A stretch of DNA of 32,413 nucleotides from Natrialbaceae archaeon (lineage in GTDB: Archaea; Halobacteriota; Halobacteria; Halobacteriales; Natrialbaceae), in contig PUKM01000024.1 of NCBI GenBank assembly GCA_003552325.1, forward strand, positions 1-32,413. The letters are read 5' to 3'. The notes below the pieces were generated by a model. It saw only the letters and a program-made list of their open reading frames with translations, did no database searches and had not been told where the DNA came from. Position numbers and translations under genes: made by a program. Of the stretch, positions 9,291-18,497 are shown piece after piece (position 1 is the stretch's first letter; the number at the start of each line of letters is the position of its first letter).

Positions 9291-10157
9291 ATGACCATTG
9301 GCGTCATTGGCGGCAGCGGAATCTACGAAGCACTGCCACTCGAGAACGTGACGACCGAATCGGTGACGACCCCATACGGCGACCCGAGTGACGATCTAAC
9401 GAGGGGTGAACTCGCCGGCGAAGACGTCGTGTTCTTACCCCGACACGGCGAGGACCACCAACACACGCCGACTGGGGCGAGTTACCGCGCGAACATTTAC
9501 GCACTGAAAGCAGCAGGCGTCGACCGCGTCATCTCGACCAACGCGGTTGGCAGCCTGCGTGAAGACCTGCCACCACAGGCACTCGTCGTGCCGGATCAGA
9601 TTTTCGACCGGACGAAACACCGTCAGCCAACGTTCTTTGGGGATGGGATGGTTGTCCACATGGGGTTTGCCGATCCCTATTGTCCGACGATGGTCGACCA
9701 CCTCGCGGAGGCGGCTGAGACAGCCACCGATACCACCGTGCAAAAGGGCGGGACGTACGTCTGCATCGAGGGACCACAGTACTCGACGAAAGCCGAAAGC
9801 GAGTTCTACCGGGCCCAGGGATGGGACGTCGTCGGCATGACGACGATCCCCGAAGCAAAGCTCGCCCGCGAGGCCGAGCTGAGCTACGCGACCGTCACCG
9901 GCATCACCGACTACGACGTCTGGAAAGCGGACAGTGAAGTCACCCTCGAGGAGGTGCTCGAGAACGCCGCCGCGAACCAGGCGTCGATCAACGCCGTCAT
10001 CGAGGAAGCGATCCGGACAATGCCAGAGGACTTCGAAAGCAAGGCGTGGTCGGCGCTCGAAGGAACGATCAACACGCCCACTGCATCGATTCCTGATGAG
10101 ACCAGAGACCGTGTCGACTTACTGGCTGGCCACTACCTCGAGGAAGACGAAGACTAA
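9291..10157 (+). CDS. mtnP: S-methyl-5'-thioadenosine phosphorylase (MTAP/PNP family)
   Basis: MTIGVIGGSGIYEALPLENVTTESVTTPYGDPSDD..., VFLPRHGEDHQHTPTGASYRANIYALKAAGVDRVISTNAVGSL, YVCIEGPQYSTKAESEFYRAQGWDVVGMTTIPEAKLAREAEL. Confidence 0.93.
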   Translation: MTIGVIGGSGIYEALPLENVTTESVTTPYGDPSDDLTRGELAGEDVVFLPRHGEDHQHTPTGASYRANIYALKAAGVDRVISTNAVGSLREDLPPQALVVPDQIFDRTKHRQPTFFGDGMVVHMGFADPYCPTMVDHLAEAAETATDTTVQKGGTYVCIEGPQYSTKAESEFYRAQGWDVVGMTTIPEAKLAREAELSYATVTGITDYDVWKADSEVTLEEVLENAAANQASINAVIEEAIRTMPEDFESKAWSALEGTINTPTASIPDETRDRVDLLAGHYLEEDED

Positions 10158-10657
10158 AACTCGAGTGACGGCTCCGGGTCGCGGTTTTCCCTGGATGTGC
10201 TGAGCCCAGCGACGGCATCATCTTCGTTTCCGTGTTCCAGGTCCAGGTCCGTCCCACGAGCCTCGCGCTCGAGGCAGGCCGGACAGTACACGTTCGTCCC
10301 ATACGCATCGACGGCAATCGTCGTTCCAAAGAGTACCGTTCGACTGGCATACCGACGCCCTTCGCCACCAACAGCATTCCCACCGCAGACGTCACAGGAT
10401 CGATCCTGGGTGTCGATGGCCCATCGCGTGACCTCGCGCTTGCGTCCAATGGTCGTGATCGGGTGTGTGGTCGCCTTCGCAGCCTGCCAAGCGACGATGA
10501 GGCCAACCGATCCGAGAAGGAGGCCGAGCCACCACAGTCCAACGAGTCCCGGCACGACGGTCACCGAGATCACGATCCAGGCCCACAACAGCCCGAACAC
10601 GAGCCACTGGAAGACGTTATGCAGTGAACGGTCCACACTCCTCGGTCGGGTCGTCAT
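10154..10657 (-). CDS. Membrane protein with C-terminal zinc-ribbon (paralogue 1 of 3)
   Basis: MTTRPRSVDRSLHNVFQWLVFGLLWAWIVISV...; two TM segments, then CDVCGG...RRYASRTVLFGTTIAVDAYGTNVYCPACL. Same length (504 bp) as the two neighbours. Confidence 0.78.
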   Translation of the reverse strand: MTTRPRSVDRSLHNVFQWLVFGLLWAWIVISVTVVPGLVGLWWLGLLLGSVGLIVAWQAAKATTHPITTIGRKREVTRWAIDTQDRSCDVCGGNAVGGEGRRYASRTVLFGTTIAVDAYGTNVYCPACLEREARGTDLDLEHGNEDDAVAGLSTSRENRDPEPSLEF

Positions 10658-11157
10658 GATCGGTCGGAGGCTCCCTCGAATTCGAAGTCGGTGCCCTCAC
10701 TGTTGGTCTTTTCGTTGCCCTCGTGTGCGTCGCTATGAACACCGAGACCGTCGCCTGAGAGCGTACACTCGGGACAGTAGTCGTTGGCCCCCCACTCGAG
10801 CGTGTGTATCGGGACGCCAAAGCAGACGAACTGTCTGGTGTAGCGTCGTCTGAGCCCCTGGGTACAGGCGGTAGAACACGCCACACACTGTGTTCGTGGC
10901 CCATCGAACGTCGTGTCGTCGAGACGCTCTTCGATGCCGAACGTGTGGGCTTGATAGAGTGGGACGTCCCGGACGACCCACAGGACGAACAGTCCGATGA
11001 AGAGACCGGCCCAGCCAAGCACCCCCGCCAGGGGAGGGTCGAAGACGAACATGGGCCACACTAACAACGACACCAACAGGAGGAGGGGGAGGACGCTCCG
11101 AAGGAGGGCAAACGTCCCCACTCGAGCACGAAAGAGGACGTCGTCGGGGCGTGACAT
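10654..11157 (-). CDS. Membrane protein with C-terminal zinc-ribbon (paralogue 2 of 3)
   Basis: ATG at 11157: MSRPDDVLFRARVGTFALLRSVLPLLLLVSLLVWPMFVFDPP...CVACSTACTQGLRRRYTRQFVCFGVPIHTLEWGANDYCPEC; overlaps paralogue 1 by 4 bp (ATGA). Confidence 0.82.
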   Translation of the reverse strand: MSRPDDVLFRARVGTFALLRSVLPLLLLVSLLVWPMFVFDPPLAGVLGWAGLFIGLFVLWVVRDVPLYQAHTFGIEERLDDTTFDGPRTQCVACSTACTQGLRRRYTRQFVCFGVPIHTLEWGANDYCPECTLSGDGLGVHSDAHEGNEKTNSEGTDFEFEGASDRS

Positions 11158-11263
11158 GGGGCGGGGTATTCTGCTGATGCGGTAAAAGATTCCGCCTGGA
11201 ATCACTGTCAGCATGCGGGGGAGACGGTGAGCACGAGCACGATCCGTGTTCCCTTCGTGGCAG

Positions 11264-11767
11264 CTACGACCGATCGAACGCACGCTCGAGTTCGCTTTCG
11301 GCACTCCGGTCGTTGGGCTGGACACGGTTGACGCGGGACCCGTCCTCAACACCGGGACCGCCTCCGGGCCGCGCACACTCGAGACAGTAGTCGTTGATTC
11401 CCCACTCGAGGGTGTGCAGTGGGACGCCGAAACAGACGACCTGTCTGGTGTAGCGTCGGCGGAGGCCTTGCGTACAGGTGGTGGCACATTCAGCGCAGTG
11501 TTTCCGTGGCCCATCGAACGTGTCCTCGTCGACACGGTGTTCGACGCCGAACGTGTGGGCTGGATAGAGAGGAATATCCTGAGCGATCCACAGGACGAAC
11601 AGTCCAATGAAGAAACTCGCCCAGCCAAGCACCCCTGCCCAGGCGGTGTTGAACACGGCCATCGGCCAGACCAATAAAAACACCAGCAACACGATGGGGA
11701 GGACCTTTCGGAGGAGGGCGAACGTCCCTAACCGAGCGCGAAAGAGGACATCGTCGGGTCGCGACAT
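11264..11767 (-). CDS. Membrane protein with C-terminal zinc-ribbon (paralogue 3 of 3)
   Basis: MSRPDDVLFRARLGTFALLRKVLPIVLLVFLLVWPMAVFNTAWAGVLGWASFFIGLFVLW...CAECATTCTQGLRRRYTRQVVCFGVPLHTLEWGINDYCLEC; very similar to paralogue 2. Confidence 0.82.
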   Translation of the reverse strand: MSRPDDVLFRARLGTFALLRKVLPIVLLVFLLVWPMAVFNTAWAGVLGWASFFIGLFVLWIAQDIPLYPAHTFGVEHRVDEDTFDGPRKHCAECATTCTQGLRRRYTRQVVCFGVPLHTLEWGINDYCLECARPGGGPGVEDGSRVNRVQPNDRSAESELERAFDRS

Positions 11768-11835
11768 GGAGATGGCTATTTTGTTGACTTACCTAAATAT
11801 TTTGTCTCGAGTCACAACCTCGAGCGAGGAGACAT

Positions 11836-11853
11836 ATACACAGACGTGTGTAT
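11836..11853. promoter_or_regulatory. Candidate operator: inverted repeat ATACACA-GACG-TGTGTAT upstream of purF
   Basis: Perfect 7-bp arms with a 4-bp spacer, about 75 bp upstream of the purF start and upstream of a TATA-like tttttatc. Confidence 0.45.
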
Positions 11854-11926
11854 TTCTCTCACAGAAGGAGACGGATCCAACCACAAACACGAGCCTTTTT
11901 ATCGACTGCTCCCACTACGTCTCCAC

Positions 11927-13438
11927 ATGACTGATGGGCGGGGCAGGACACCCCGGCGAACAGGGATGACCGAGAAGTGCGGGGTTATCGGGATCGCATT
12001 CGACGGTCGAAACGCCGCACGACCGCTATACTATGGCCTCTACGCGCTCCAGCACCGCGGTCAGGAGTCAGCAGGGATCGTCACCCACGATGGCTTCCAG
12101 CAACACAGCCACGTCGAAATGGGACTCGTCGGCGATGTCTTCGACGAGGCTGACCTCGAGTCGCTCAATGGGACGGCCGGCATCGGCCACGTCCGCTACC
12201 CCACCGCCGGAAGCGTCGACTCCTGCTGTGCCCAGCCGTTTTCCGTGTCGTTCAAATCGGGCTCACTCGGGTTGAGCCACAACGGGAACCTCGTCAACGC
12301 CACCGAAATTCGGGACGAACTCGCGGGCATGGGCCACGCGTTCACCTCGGATGGGGACACGGAGGTCATCGCCCACGACCTCGCACGGAACCTCCTCGAG
12401 GGCGACCTGATTCGAGCGGTCAAACGAACCATGCAGCGGATCCACGGCTCGTACTCACTGACCATCATGCACGACGAGACGGTACTCGGTGTTCGCGACC
12501 CACAGGGGAACCGGCCGCTGTGTATCGGCAAACTCGAGGATGGATACATGATCGCCTCGGAGTCCGCCGCGATCGATACCCTCGACGGCGAGCTCGTACG
12601 TGACGTTCGACCGGGGGAGTTGGTCGTCCTCGAGGAAGACGGATCGGGATTCGACTCCTACCAGCTGGTCGAGGCCGACAACACGGCACACTGTTTCTTC
12701 GAACACGTCTACTTCGCTCGGCCGGACTCACGGATCGACGGGACGCTCGTCTACGAAGCCCGACGGAAACTGGGGCGGGCACTGTGGGAAGAAAGCGGCG
12801 TCGAAACGGACGTCGTCATGCCGGTTCCTGACTCCGGACGGGCGTTCGCGTCGGGGTATGCTGACGCCGCCGACGAGACGACTGCCGACGGCGACCCTCG
12901 TGATGAAGACGATACCGGCGTCGAGTTCGCCGAGGGATTGATGAAAAACCGGTACGTCGGCCGGACGTTTATCATGCCGACCCAGGACGAACGGGAACGG
13001 GCCGTCAGGCTCAAGCTCAATCCGATCACCTCCACCGTCGAGGGGAAGACGGTGACGCTGATCGACGACTCGATCGTTCGCGGGACGACCTCGACACAGC
13101 TCGTTGCCCTGCTGAAAGACTGCGGTGCGGAGGAAGTCCACATGCGCATCGGCGCCCCACCGATCGTCGCCCCGTGTTACATGGGCATCGATATGGCCAC
13201 CCGCGAGGAGCTGATTGCCTCCGATAAGACCATCCCCGAGATCGGCGAGGCCATCGACGCCGACAGCCTCGCATACCTCTCACCCGAGGCCGTCGCCGAG
13301 GTCCTCGAGAGCGATCGCAGCGACCTCTGTATGGGGTGTGTCACCGGCGAATATCCGTACGATATCGAGGGCGAGCCAACCGATCGGGACGTTTCGAGAC
13401 CCCAGATTGGTGGGGCGACGCTCGAAGCCGACGACTGA
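11927..13438 (+). CDS. purF: Amidophosphoribosyltransferase
   Basis: MTEKCGVIGIAFDGRNAARPLYYGLYALQHRGQESAGI, GIGHVRYPTAG, MPVPDSGRAFASGYA, VTLIDDSIVRGTTSTQLV, CYMGIDMATREELIA. Upstream ATG at 11927 is about 26 bp after a TATA-like box; ATG at 11966 is the alternative start. Confidence 0.95.
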   Translation: MTDGRGRTPRRTGMTEKCGVIGIAFDGRNAARPLYYGLYALQHRGQESAGIVTHDGFQQHSHVEMGLVGDVFDEADLESLNGTAGIGHVRYPTAGSVDSCCAQPFSVSFKSGSLGLSHNGNLVNATEIRDELAGMGHAFTSDGDTEVIAHDLARNLLEGDLIRAVKRTMQRIHGSYSLTIMHDETVLGVRDPQGNRPLCIGKLEDGYMIASESAAIDTLDGELVRDVRPGELVVLEEDGSGFDSYQLVEADNTAHCFFEHVYFARPDSRIDGTLVYEARRKLGRALWEESGVETDVVMPVPDSGRAFASGYADAADETTADGDPRDEDDTGVEFAEGLMKNRYVGRTFIMPTQDERERAVRLKLNPITSTVEGKTVTLIDDSIVRGTTSTQLVALLKDCGAEEVHMRIGAPPIVAPCYMGIDMATREELIASDKTIPEIGEAIDADSLAYLSPEAVAEVLESDRSDLCMGCVTGEYPYDIEGEPTDRDVSRPQIGGATLEADD

Positions 13439-13518
13439 GACGGTTTACTGGAAGTCATTTCCGGCGCAAGCGCGTCCAGTCCGGCGGTCGCGCCGGTAAA
13501 CCGTTACAGTAATCCGTC
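13439..13518. terminator. Convergent intergenic hairpin region (candidate bidirectional terminator)
   Basis: acggtttactgg (13440-13451) pairs with ccggtaaaccgt (13493-13504); gacggtttactg (13439-13450) can alternatively pair with cagtaatccgtc (13507-13518) with one mismatch. Lies between convergent purF and the histidine kinase. Confidence 0.45.
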
Positions 13519-13531
13519 TGAGAGGATCGGG

Positions 13532-15832
13532 TTAGTCGACGAACTCGACGCCGGTAATCTCGAACCGTGTTCTACTCGTCGTCGGCTCGAGTTCGATCTC
13601 CCAGCCGTGTGACTCACAGATGTCCCGGACGATGGAGAGGCCAAATCCGGTCCCATCGCTGCTCGTCGTGTATGTCCGTTCGAACACGTGTTCGTGTTGC
13701 TCGAGCGGAATGCCGACACCATCATCCTCGACGTAAAAGCCGTCCTCGAGGGAGCCGACTCGCACCGTGATTGCCTCCCCACCGTGATCCACTGCGTTTC
13801 GAAAGAGGTTCTCGAGCACCTGCCGAAGTCTGCTCCGGTTGGCCCGAATCCCGATATCCGTGTCGATCTCGAGCGTCGCCGATCGAGTCGGAACCCCACG
13901 CCAGCAGGCTTCTGCGAGGCCAGCAAGGGCGACAGCCGTCGTTTCCTCGACGGGTTCGCTGCTCCGTGAGAGCGCCAGGAGTTCCTCGATCAAGACGTCG
14001 ACACGCTCGAGCGCTTCACGGACGTACTCGAGGTGGTCGTTCTCGAAACCGTCGCTGGCTAACTCCAGGTGACCGGTCGCGACGTTTAGCGGATTCCGAA
14101 GGTCGTGAGAGACGACCGAGGTAAATTCCTCGAGTCGCTCGTTCTTCGCCTCGAGCTCGCTCCGGTGTTCGATCCGCTCGAGCGCGGTGAGGAACGCGGC
14201 GACGAGGAGTTCTGCCCGACGTAAATCATCGGTGTCGAACGCCCCCCGGTGTGCTGCGACAGCCTGAAAGACCCCACGCTCGCCGATCGGCACGGTCAAT
14301 CCCGATCGGATAGAGTCATCGATTGGTTGTCCGTCCGGATCAGACCCTGCAGTTTCAGTCACCCGGGGCGACTTCGTCTGATAGACTTTTCCCGTGACGC
14401 CTTCGTCCAGGCCGAGCGTCCGTTCGTCGGTCTCGACTGGTGCACCCGCCGAGACGGCGCGAATCATAAACCGTGGTTCGTCAGGAGCGGGCTCAGCGAC
14501 CGCACACCAGTCGAAACCGAGTATTTCGACGGCAGAATCGATGAGGATATCGTACGCATTGCTGGCCGAATCGGCCCCATAGAGTTCAACCGACGCTTCC
14601 TGTAGATGCTCCAGCGCACGGGCTCGCTCGACCTGTTGAATCGCGTTTTCGACGTGGGTCACGAGCAGTTTTGCCAGTTCGAGATCCCGGTCATCGAACG
14701 CTCGCTTTCGAGGATCAGTCACCTGTAAAACCCCCGTCTGATCGATCGGTACACTGATCACTGACACAATGTTACTCGAGCCGGGGTCTCCCTCGGGAAC
14801 GGTATCGATATCGTCGACCCGTATCGAATCCCCGGTTTGGAAGGAGTGTCCGGCAATCCCCTCGTCCAGGGACAGTCGAGGCAGTCTCTCGGCGGGGAAT
14901 TCGTCCGAACAGGCCTCGAGTACGAGCTGTTCGTCGTCCTCCACGAGTACGGCTACCTGCTCGAATCCGAGCAGCGTCTCAGCTGCCTCGATCGTCTCCT
15001 CGAAGATAGCCGCCTTCGTGTGGCAGCGAGCCAGCTCTGCGGCCGCTTCGTGAAGGTCCATAATCATCTGGGTATGTGCATCTGAGTGATGGCTGTCCCG
15101 ACCAGTTCCGGCCACACCGACGATGGACCCGTGTCCGTCTGTCACGCTGGAGACGCTGAACCGATAGGAAATCCGGTCCCCGACTGCCGTTACGAGATCG
15201 GCGGTAAGCGTGGTCTGTCCACCATCGAGGACGGTTTCGATGGCCTCGAGGATGCGTGATCGTTCGTCCGGTGGAAAGCACTCGGTGACGTGCATCTGTT
15301 CCAGTTCGGCCTCACTGTACCCCGTCGTTCGATGGAGAGCGTCGTTCCAACGAATAAACATCCCCTCCGAATCGAGGACGTAAAAAAGCTCATCCTGCGT
15401 GTTGAGAGACGGTCCGGTCGACAATTCGGGAGTGCCCAGGCTACCGGCCGGTCGTGGACGATTCGTTTCAGTTTCCGCCTCATGTGCAGGTGGACCTGCA
15501 GTGAATATATCGAACACTGCTGGATCCCCCGACTCATCCTGCTGTGGAAGGTATACCACGCCAGCGTGTGCGGCACGAACGGCCAGGTCGGGGTCAGGCT
15601 CAGGAGTTACCAGTACGACAGGCAGTGTTGGCCACCGGTCTCGAACCTCCTCGAGCAACGAGACTCCGTCGCCGTCGGGAAGGTCGGCCGCACTAAGAAC
15701 CCCGTCGTACTCGCCAGAAACCCGCTCGAGTGCCGCAGCCGCTCCAGGGACTGTCTCGATGGTCGCGGTCTGCAGGGAACGTCTAACAGCAGTCTCCCGA
15801 CCAACGGCGAGCACACGTGGTCCATCGGTCAT
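13532..15832 (-). CDS. Sensor histidine kinase: receiver-like, PAS, two GAF, HisKA, HATPase
   Basis: MTDGPRVLAVGRETAVRRSL (receiver-like), GMFIRWNDALHRTTGYSEAEL (PAS), two GAF-like stretches (ILGFDWCAVAEPAPDEPRFMI), EFTSVVSHDLRNPLNVATGHLELA (H-box), LRQVLENLFRNAVDHGGEAITV, VEDDGVGIPLEQHEHVFER, TGFGLSIVRDICESHGWEIEL. Confidence 0.93.
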   Translation of the reverse strand: MTDGPRVLAVGRETAVRRSLQTATIETVPGAAAALERVSGEYDGVLSAADLPDGDGVSLLEEVRDRWPTLPVVLVTPEPDPDLAVRAAHAGVVYLPQQDESGDPAVFDIFTAGPPAHEAETETNRPRPAGSLGTPELSTGPSLNTQDELFYVLDSEGMFIRWNDALHRTTGYSEAELEQMHVTECFPPDERSRILEAIETVLDGGQTTLTADLVTAVGDRISYRFSVSSVTDGHGSIVGVAGTGRDSHHSDAHTQMIMDLHEAAAELARCHTKAAIFEETIEAAETLLGFEQVAVLVEDDEQLVLEACSDEFPAERLPRLSLDEGIAGHSFQTGDSIRVDDIDTVPEGDPGSSNIVSVISVPIDQTGVLQVTDPRKRAFDDRDLELAKLLVTHVENAIQQVERARALEHLQEASVELYGADSASNAYDILIDSAVEILGFDWCAVAEPAPDEPRFMIRAVSAGAPVETDERTLGLDEGVTGKVYQTKSPRVTETAGSDPDGQPIDDSIRSGLTVPIGERGVFQAVAAHRGAFDTDDLRRAELLVAAFLTALERIEHRSELEAKNERLEEFTSVVSHDLRNPLNVATGHLELASDGFENDHLEYVREALERVDVLIEELLALSRSSEPVEETTAVALAGLAEACWRGVPTRSATLEIDTDIGIRANRSRLRQVLENLFRNAVDHGGEAITVRVGSLEDGFYVEDDGVGIPLEQHEHVFERTYTTSSDGTGFGLSIVRDICESHGWEIELEPTTSRTRFEITGVEFVD

Positions 15833-16017
15833 ATTGCCTTCATTGCAGGGCCCGCGTATAGCCGTTGTGGGCAGTGACCTCCTCCCGCGCCTCAAGTCGC
15901 ATCAGTATCGTCGTCCGTCGGTCAGCCCGGTGGCTTCTCCCTGTGGGCGACTGCCGACGATCGGTCGTCTCCGACCAGTCACGTGTAGTGAGAGACTAAC
16001 CCTCGAGTGTCAAGTAG

Positions 16018-16581
16018 TCAGAAAAAGACGTAGAGCAGGAGGTAGACCACGACTCCCATCGCAAACGAGATGAGCCACAGTGAGGCCGCAACACGACCGA
16101 CGGTCGCGTGTCGGGTCTGGGTCAGTTCCCGCGGTGAGTGCGTCACTGCCAACAGAACGACGTAGTAGAGAAGTGGAATGCAGATGACAGCGAGGAGAAT
16201 GTGCACCGCGAGGAAAGGGAGATACACGAACCGTTCGATCGTTTCGGGGCCCGGGAATGGCTGGGAGCCACCGATAGCGACCAGGCGATACAGGTAGAGC
16301 ACCAGGAAGGCTGCGAACAGGATGAGCGAGGTGATCATCAACGCTCTGTGTCGGGAGACATTTCCCCGCCTGATCGCCCGCCAGCCGCCGGTGATCGTCC
16401 CGATCGCGAGCAAGCTAATGACGACGTTGACCGTTGGGATACCGTCGAGTACCCACTCGGGGACCGTCGGAACCGCAGTCGATGGAATCTGTCCGCCCGC
16501 CGCACCGAACACTAACGCCAGTGAGATAACTGACAAGACGGCGGTCAGTGCTGGAACCCGCTCTCGAGTGACGAAAGTCAT
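16018..16581 (-). CDS. DUF420 domain-containing membrane protein
   Basis: MTFVTRERVPALTAVLSVISLALVFGAAGG...GNVSRHRALMITSLILFAAFLVLYLYRL...VHILLAVICIPLLYYVVLLA...HATVGRVAASLWLISFAMGVVVYLLLYVFF; four to five TM segments, conserved His. Confidence 0.85.
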   Translation of the reverse strand: MTFVTRERVPALTAVLSVISLALVFGAAGGQIPSTAVPTVPEWVLDGIPTVNVVISLLAIGTITGGWRAIRRGNVSRHRALMITSLILFAAFLVLYLYRLVAIGGSQPFPGPETIERFVYLPFLAVHILLAVICIPLLYYVVLLAVTHSPRELTQTRHATVGRVAASLWLISFAMGVVVYLLLYVFF

Positions 16582-16675
16582 ACCTAGTTCACTCTCGGCA
16601 GTGAGGACTGAAAGTGGTACCGTTCTCGGCGAGGAGCGTGTCTCAGTTCCGGAACGCCCCACGCGGGTGGAAACG

Positions 16676-17344
16676 CTACAGGCCAGCGATTTCGTCTTCG
16701 AGCCACTCGCTAAACCACTTGACGCGCTTGAGTCGCCGGTGGGCAATGCTCTCTGCGGTGTCGCTCCGAACCCTGGCTGCTGCTTCCAACCCACGCTCGA
16801 GGACGCGTTCGACCATCTCGTCAGCCTCCATGTGTGTGCGGGCTTCGTAGCCCATTCGGAGGAGCATCAGGGCCGTTCCGTTGGCACCGATCTTATCGAG
16901 CAAGTCGGCTTCGATGATACATTGGGCCTCGAGTGAGAGGTCCGTCAGGTCACCCTGATAGGAGTGGTATTCGATGGCTCGACAGACCTGGTCGATGAAC
17001 GATTCGGGGTAGTCGCCCTGTGCGTTCAGATACTCGCGAGCAACGCGAGCACCGGCTTCGGCGTGCAGTTCCTGATCCGTCTCGAGTTTGGCGACGTCGT
17101 GGAAGATGGCTCCAACGCGGGTGACGTCGACGTCGGCCCCTTCGTTTTCGGCGATTTCAGTCGCGAGATTGACGACGTTCAGGATGTGGTTGTGACGATA
17201 CTCCGCGGAGTGCCAGGGGTACCACCGCATTCGGCCACCCTCGTCTTCCTTTTCGACGCTGGCAGCGAGGTATTCGAAAACGAACGACCGCATTTTTTCG
17301 AACTCCTCATCGGTAACGGTGGTTTCGGTTATTTCGACACCCAC
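16676..17344 (-). CDS. HD domain-containing (predicted metal-dependent phosphohydrolase) protein
   Basis: GTG start at 17344; HSAEYRHNHILNVVNLATEIAENEGADVDVTRVGAIFHDVAKLE and HSYQGDLTDLSLEAQCIIEADLLDKIG match HD-domain metal-binding pattern. Confidence 0.88.
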   Translation of the reverse strand: MGVEITETTVTDEEFEKMRSFVFEYLAASVEKEDEGGRMRWYPWHSAEYRHNHILNVVNLATEIAENEGADVDVTRVGAIFHDVAKLETDQELHAEAGARVAREYLNAQGDYPESFIDQVCRAIEYHSYQGDLTDLSLEAQCIIEADLLDKIGANGTALMLLRMGYEARTHMEADEMVERVLERGLEAAARVRSDTAESIAHRRLKRVKWFSEWLEDEIAGL

Positions 17345-17519
17345 GATAGATCCCTCCGCAATAGACGAATGATAGTCATTGCTGGAATATTGGGCTGATT
17401 CACTCTTTAGCCTTTGGTTCAGGTAGCGACGGGTGAGAGTGTCGTCGCTGCCGACCAATCAGTCAGTCGAAAACCGACACGGCTAACCGCACGGTCACCA
17501 ACTCTCAGCCAGTCGAATC

Positions 17520-18497
17520 GTGTCGCCGAGTGACGACCCCTCGAGACGGAACCCAGCCCGGACGCCCGAGCGAGACGATGAGCGGGAAGCAGGCCCAGAC
17601 CCAAAACACACTGAAGCACCGGCTACGGCCACCCTGACCGACACACTCGCGACGACACGACCGAGGGCTGGTCGCTGGCTCGTCGTTTCCTGTGTGGCGT
17701 TCTTCCTCGCGTTATACACGTTCGCCAGTGTCGCCGCCTGGGCGAGCGGACAGTCTCTCGAGCCGATCGTCCTCACACAGACGGACCTGCCGACCCCACT
17801 CGAGGCCGGGGTGCTCGTCCTTGGTGCGCTCCTCATCACCGTCCCTCACGAACTCATCCATGGATTCGCGCTGGCTCGCTACGGTGGTCGTCCGGGGTAC
17901 GGGATACAGCGTTCCCGATTCGTGTTTCCGTACGCCTACGTAGAGAGTGAGAAACGGTACTCGAGGAACCAGATGCTCGTGGTACTCCTCTCACCGCTGG
18001 TCGTGATTTCGGTCGCGGGTATCGGGGCAGCCATCGTCTTCGAATCATCGTGGCCGCTCGTGTTGGCAGCGGTCAACGCCGCCGGTTCAGTCGGAGATTG
18101 CTGGCTCGCTGCCCGCCTCCCGACGTATCCGGCTTCGGTGACGGTCGGGCCGGTATCCCCAGCCGCTGAAGAGCCCGACACGGATGCAATCGGCATCTAC
18201 GGCTCGAACCAGACCGACGGCATCTACGGTACCGTTGTTTACCCGTTTCTGGTGGGTGCAGGGGTTACCGTGACCGTCCTGGTCACAACGCTCGTCGCCC
18301 TGGTGTTTCTCGCCCTGGCGTTCGCCGATGGGACCGTGATGCTCGGGGTGCCGGAATCCACCTGGTTCCTGTTCCGGCACGAACGTACCACTCACGCGGG
18401 AGCCGTCATCGAGTTCGGGACCCTCGCAGCGACGGGGCTGTCAGTGGTTGGTGGGACGCTCTGGACGCTCACATTCCACCGTCAGTCGGTCGGCTGA
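17520..18497 (+). CDS. DUF3267-like integral membrane metalloprotease
   Basis: GTG start; ...LVLGALLITVPHELIHGFALARYGGRPGYGIQRSRFVFPYAYVESEKRYSRNQMLVVLLSPLVVISV; HExxH within a TM context. Confidence 0.82.
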   Translation: MSPSDDPSRRNPARTPERDDEREAGPDPKHTEAPATATLTDTLATTRPRAGRWLVVSCVAFFLALYTFASVAAWASGQSLEPIVLTQTDLPTPLEAGVLVLGALLITVPHELIHGFALARYGGRPGYGIQRSRFVFPYAYVESEKRYSRNQMLVVLLSPLVVISVAGIGAAIVFESSWPLVLAAVNAAGSVGDCWLAARLPTYPASVTVGPVSPAAEEPDTDAIGIYGSNQTDGIYGTVVYPFLVGAGVTVTVLVTTLVALVFLALAFADGTVMLGVPESTWFLFRHERTTHAGAVIEFGTLAATGLSVVGGTLWTLTFHRQSVG

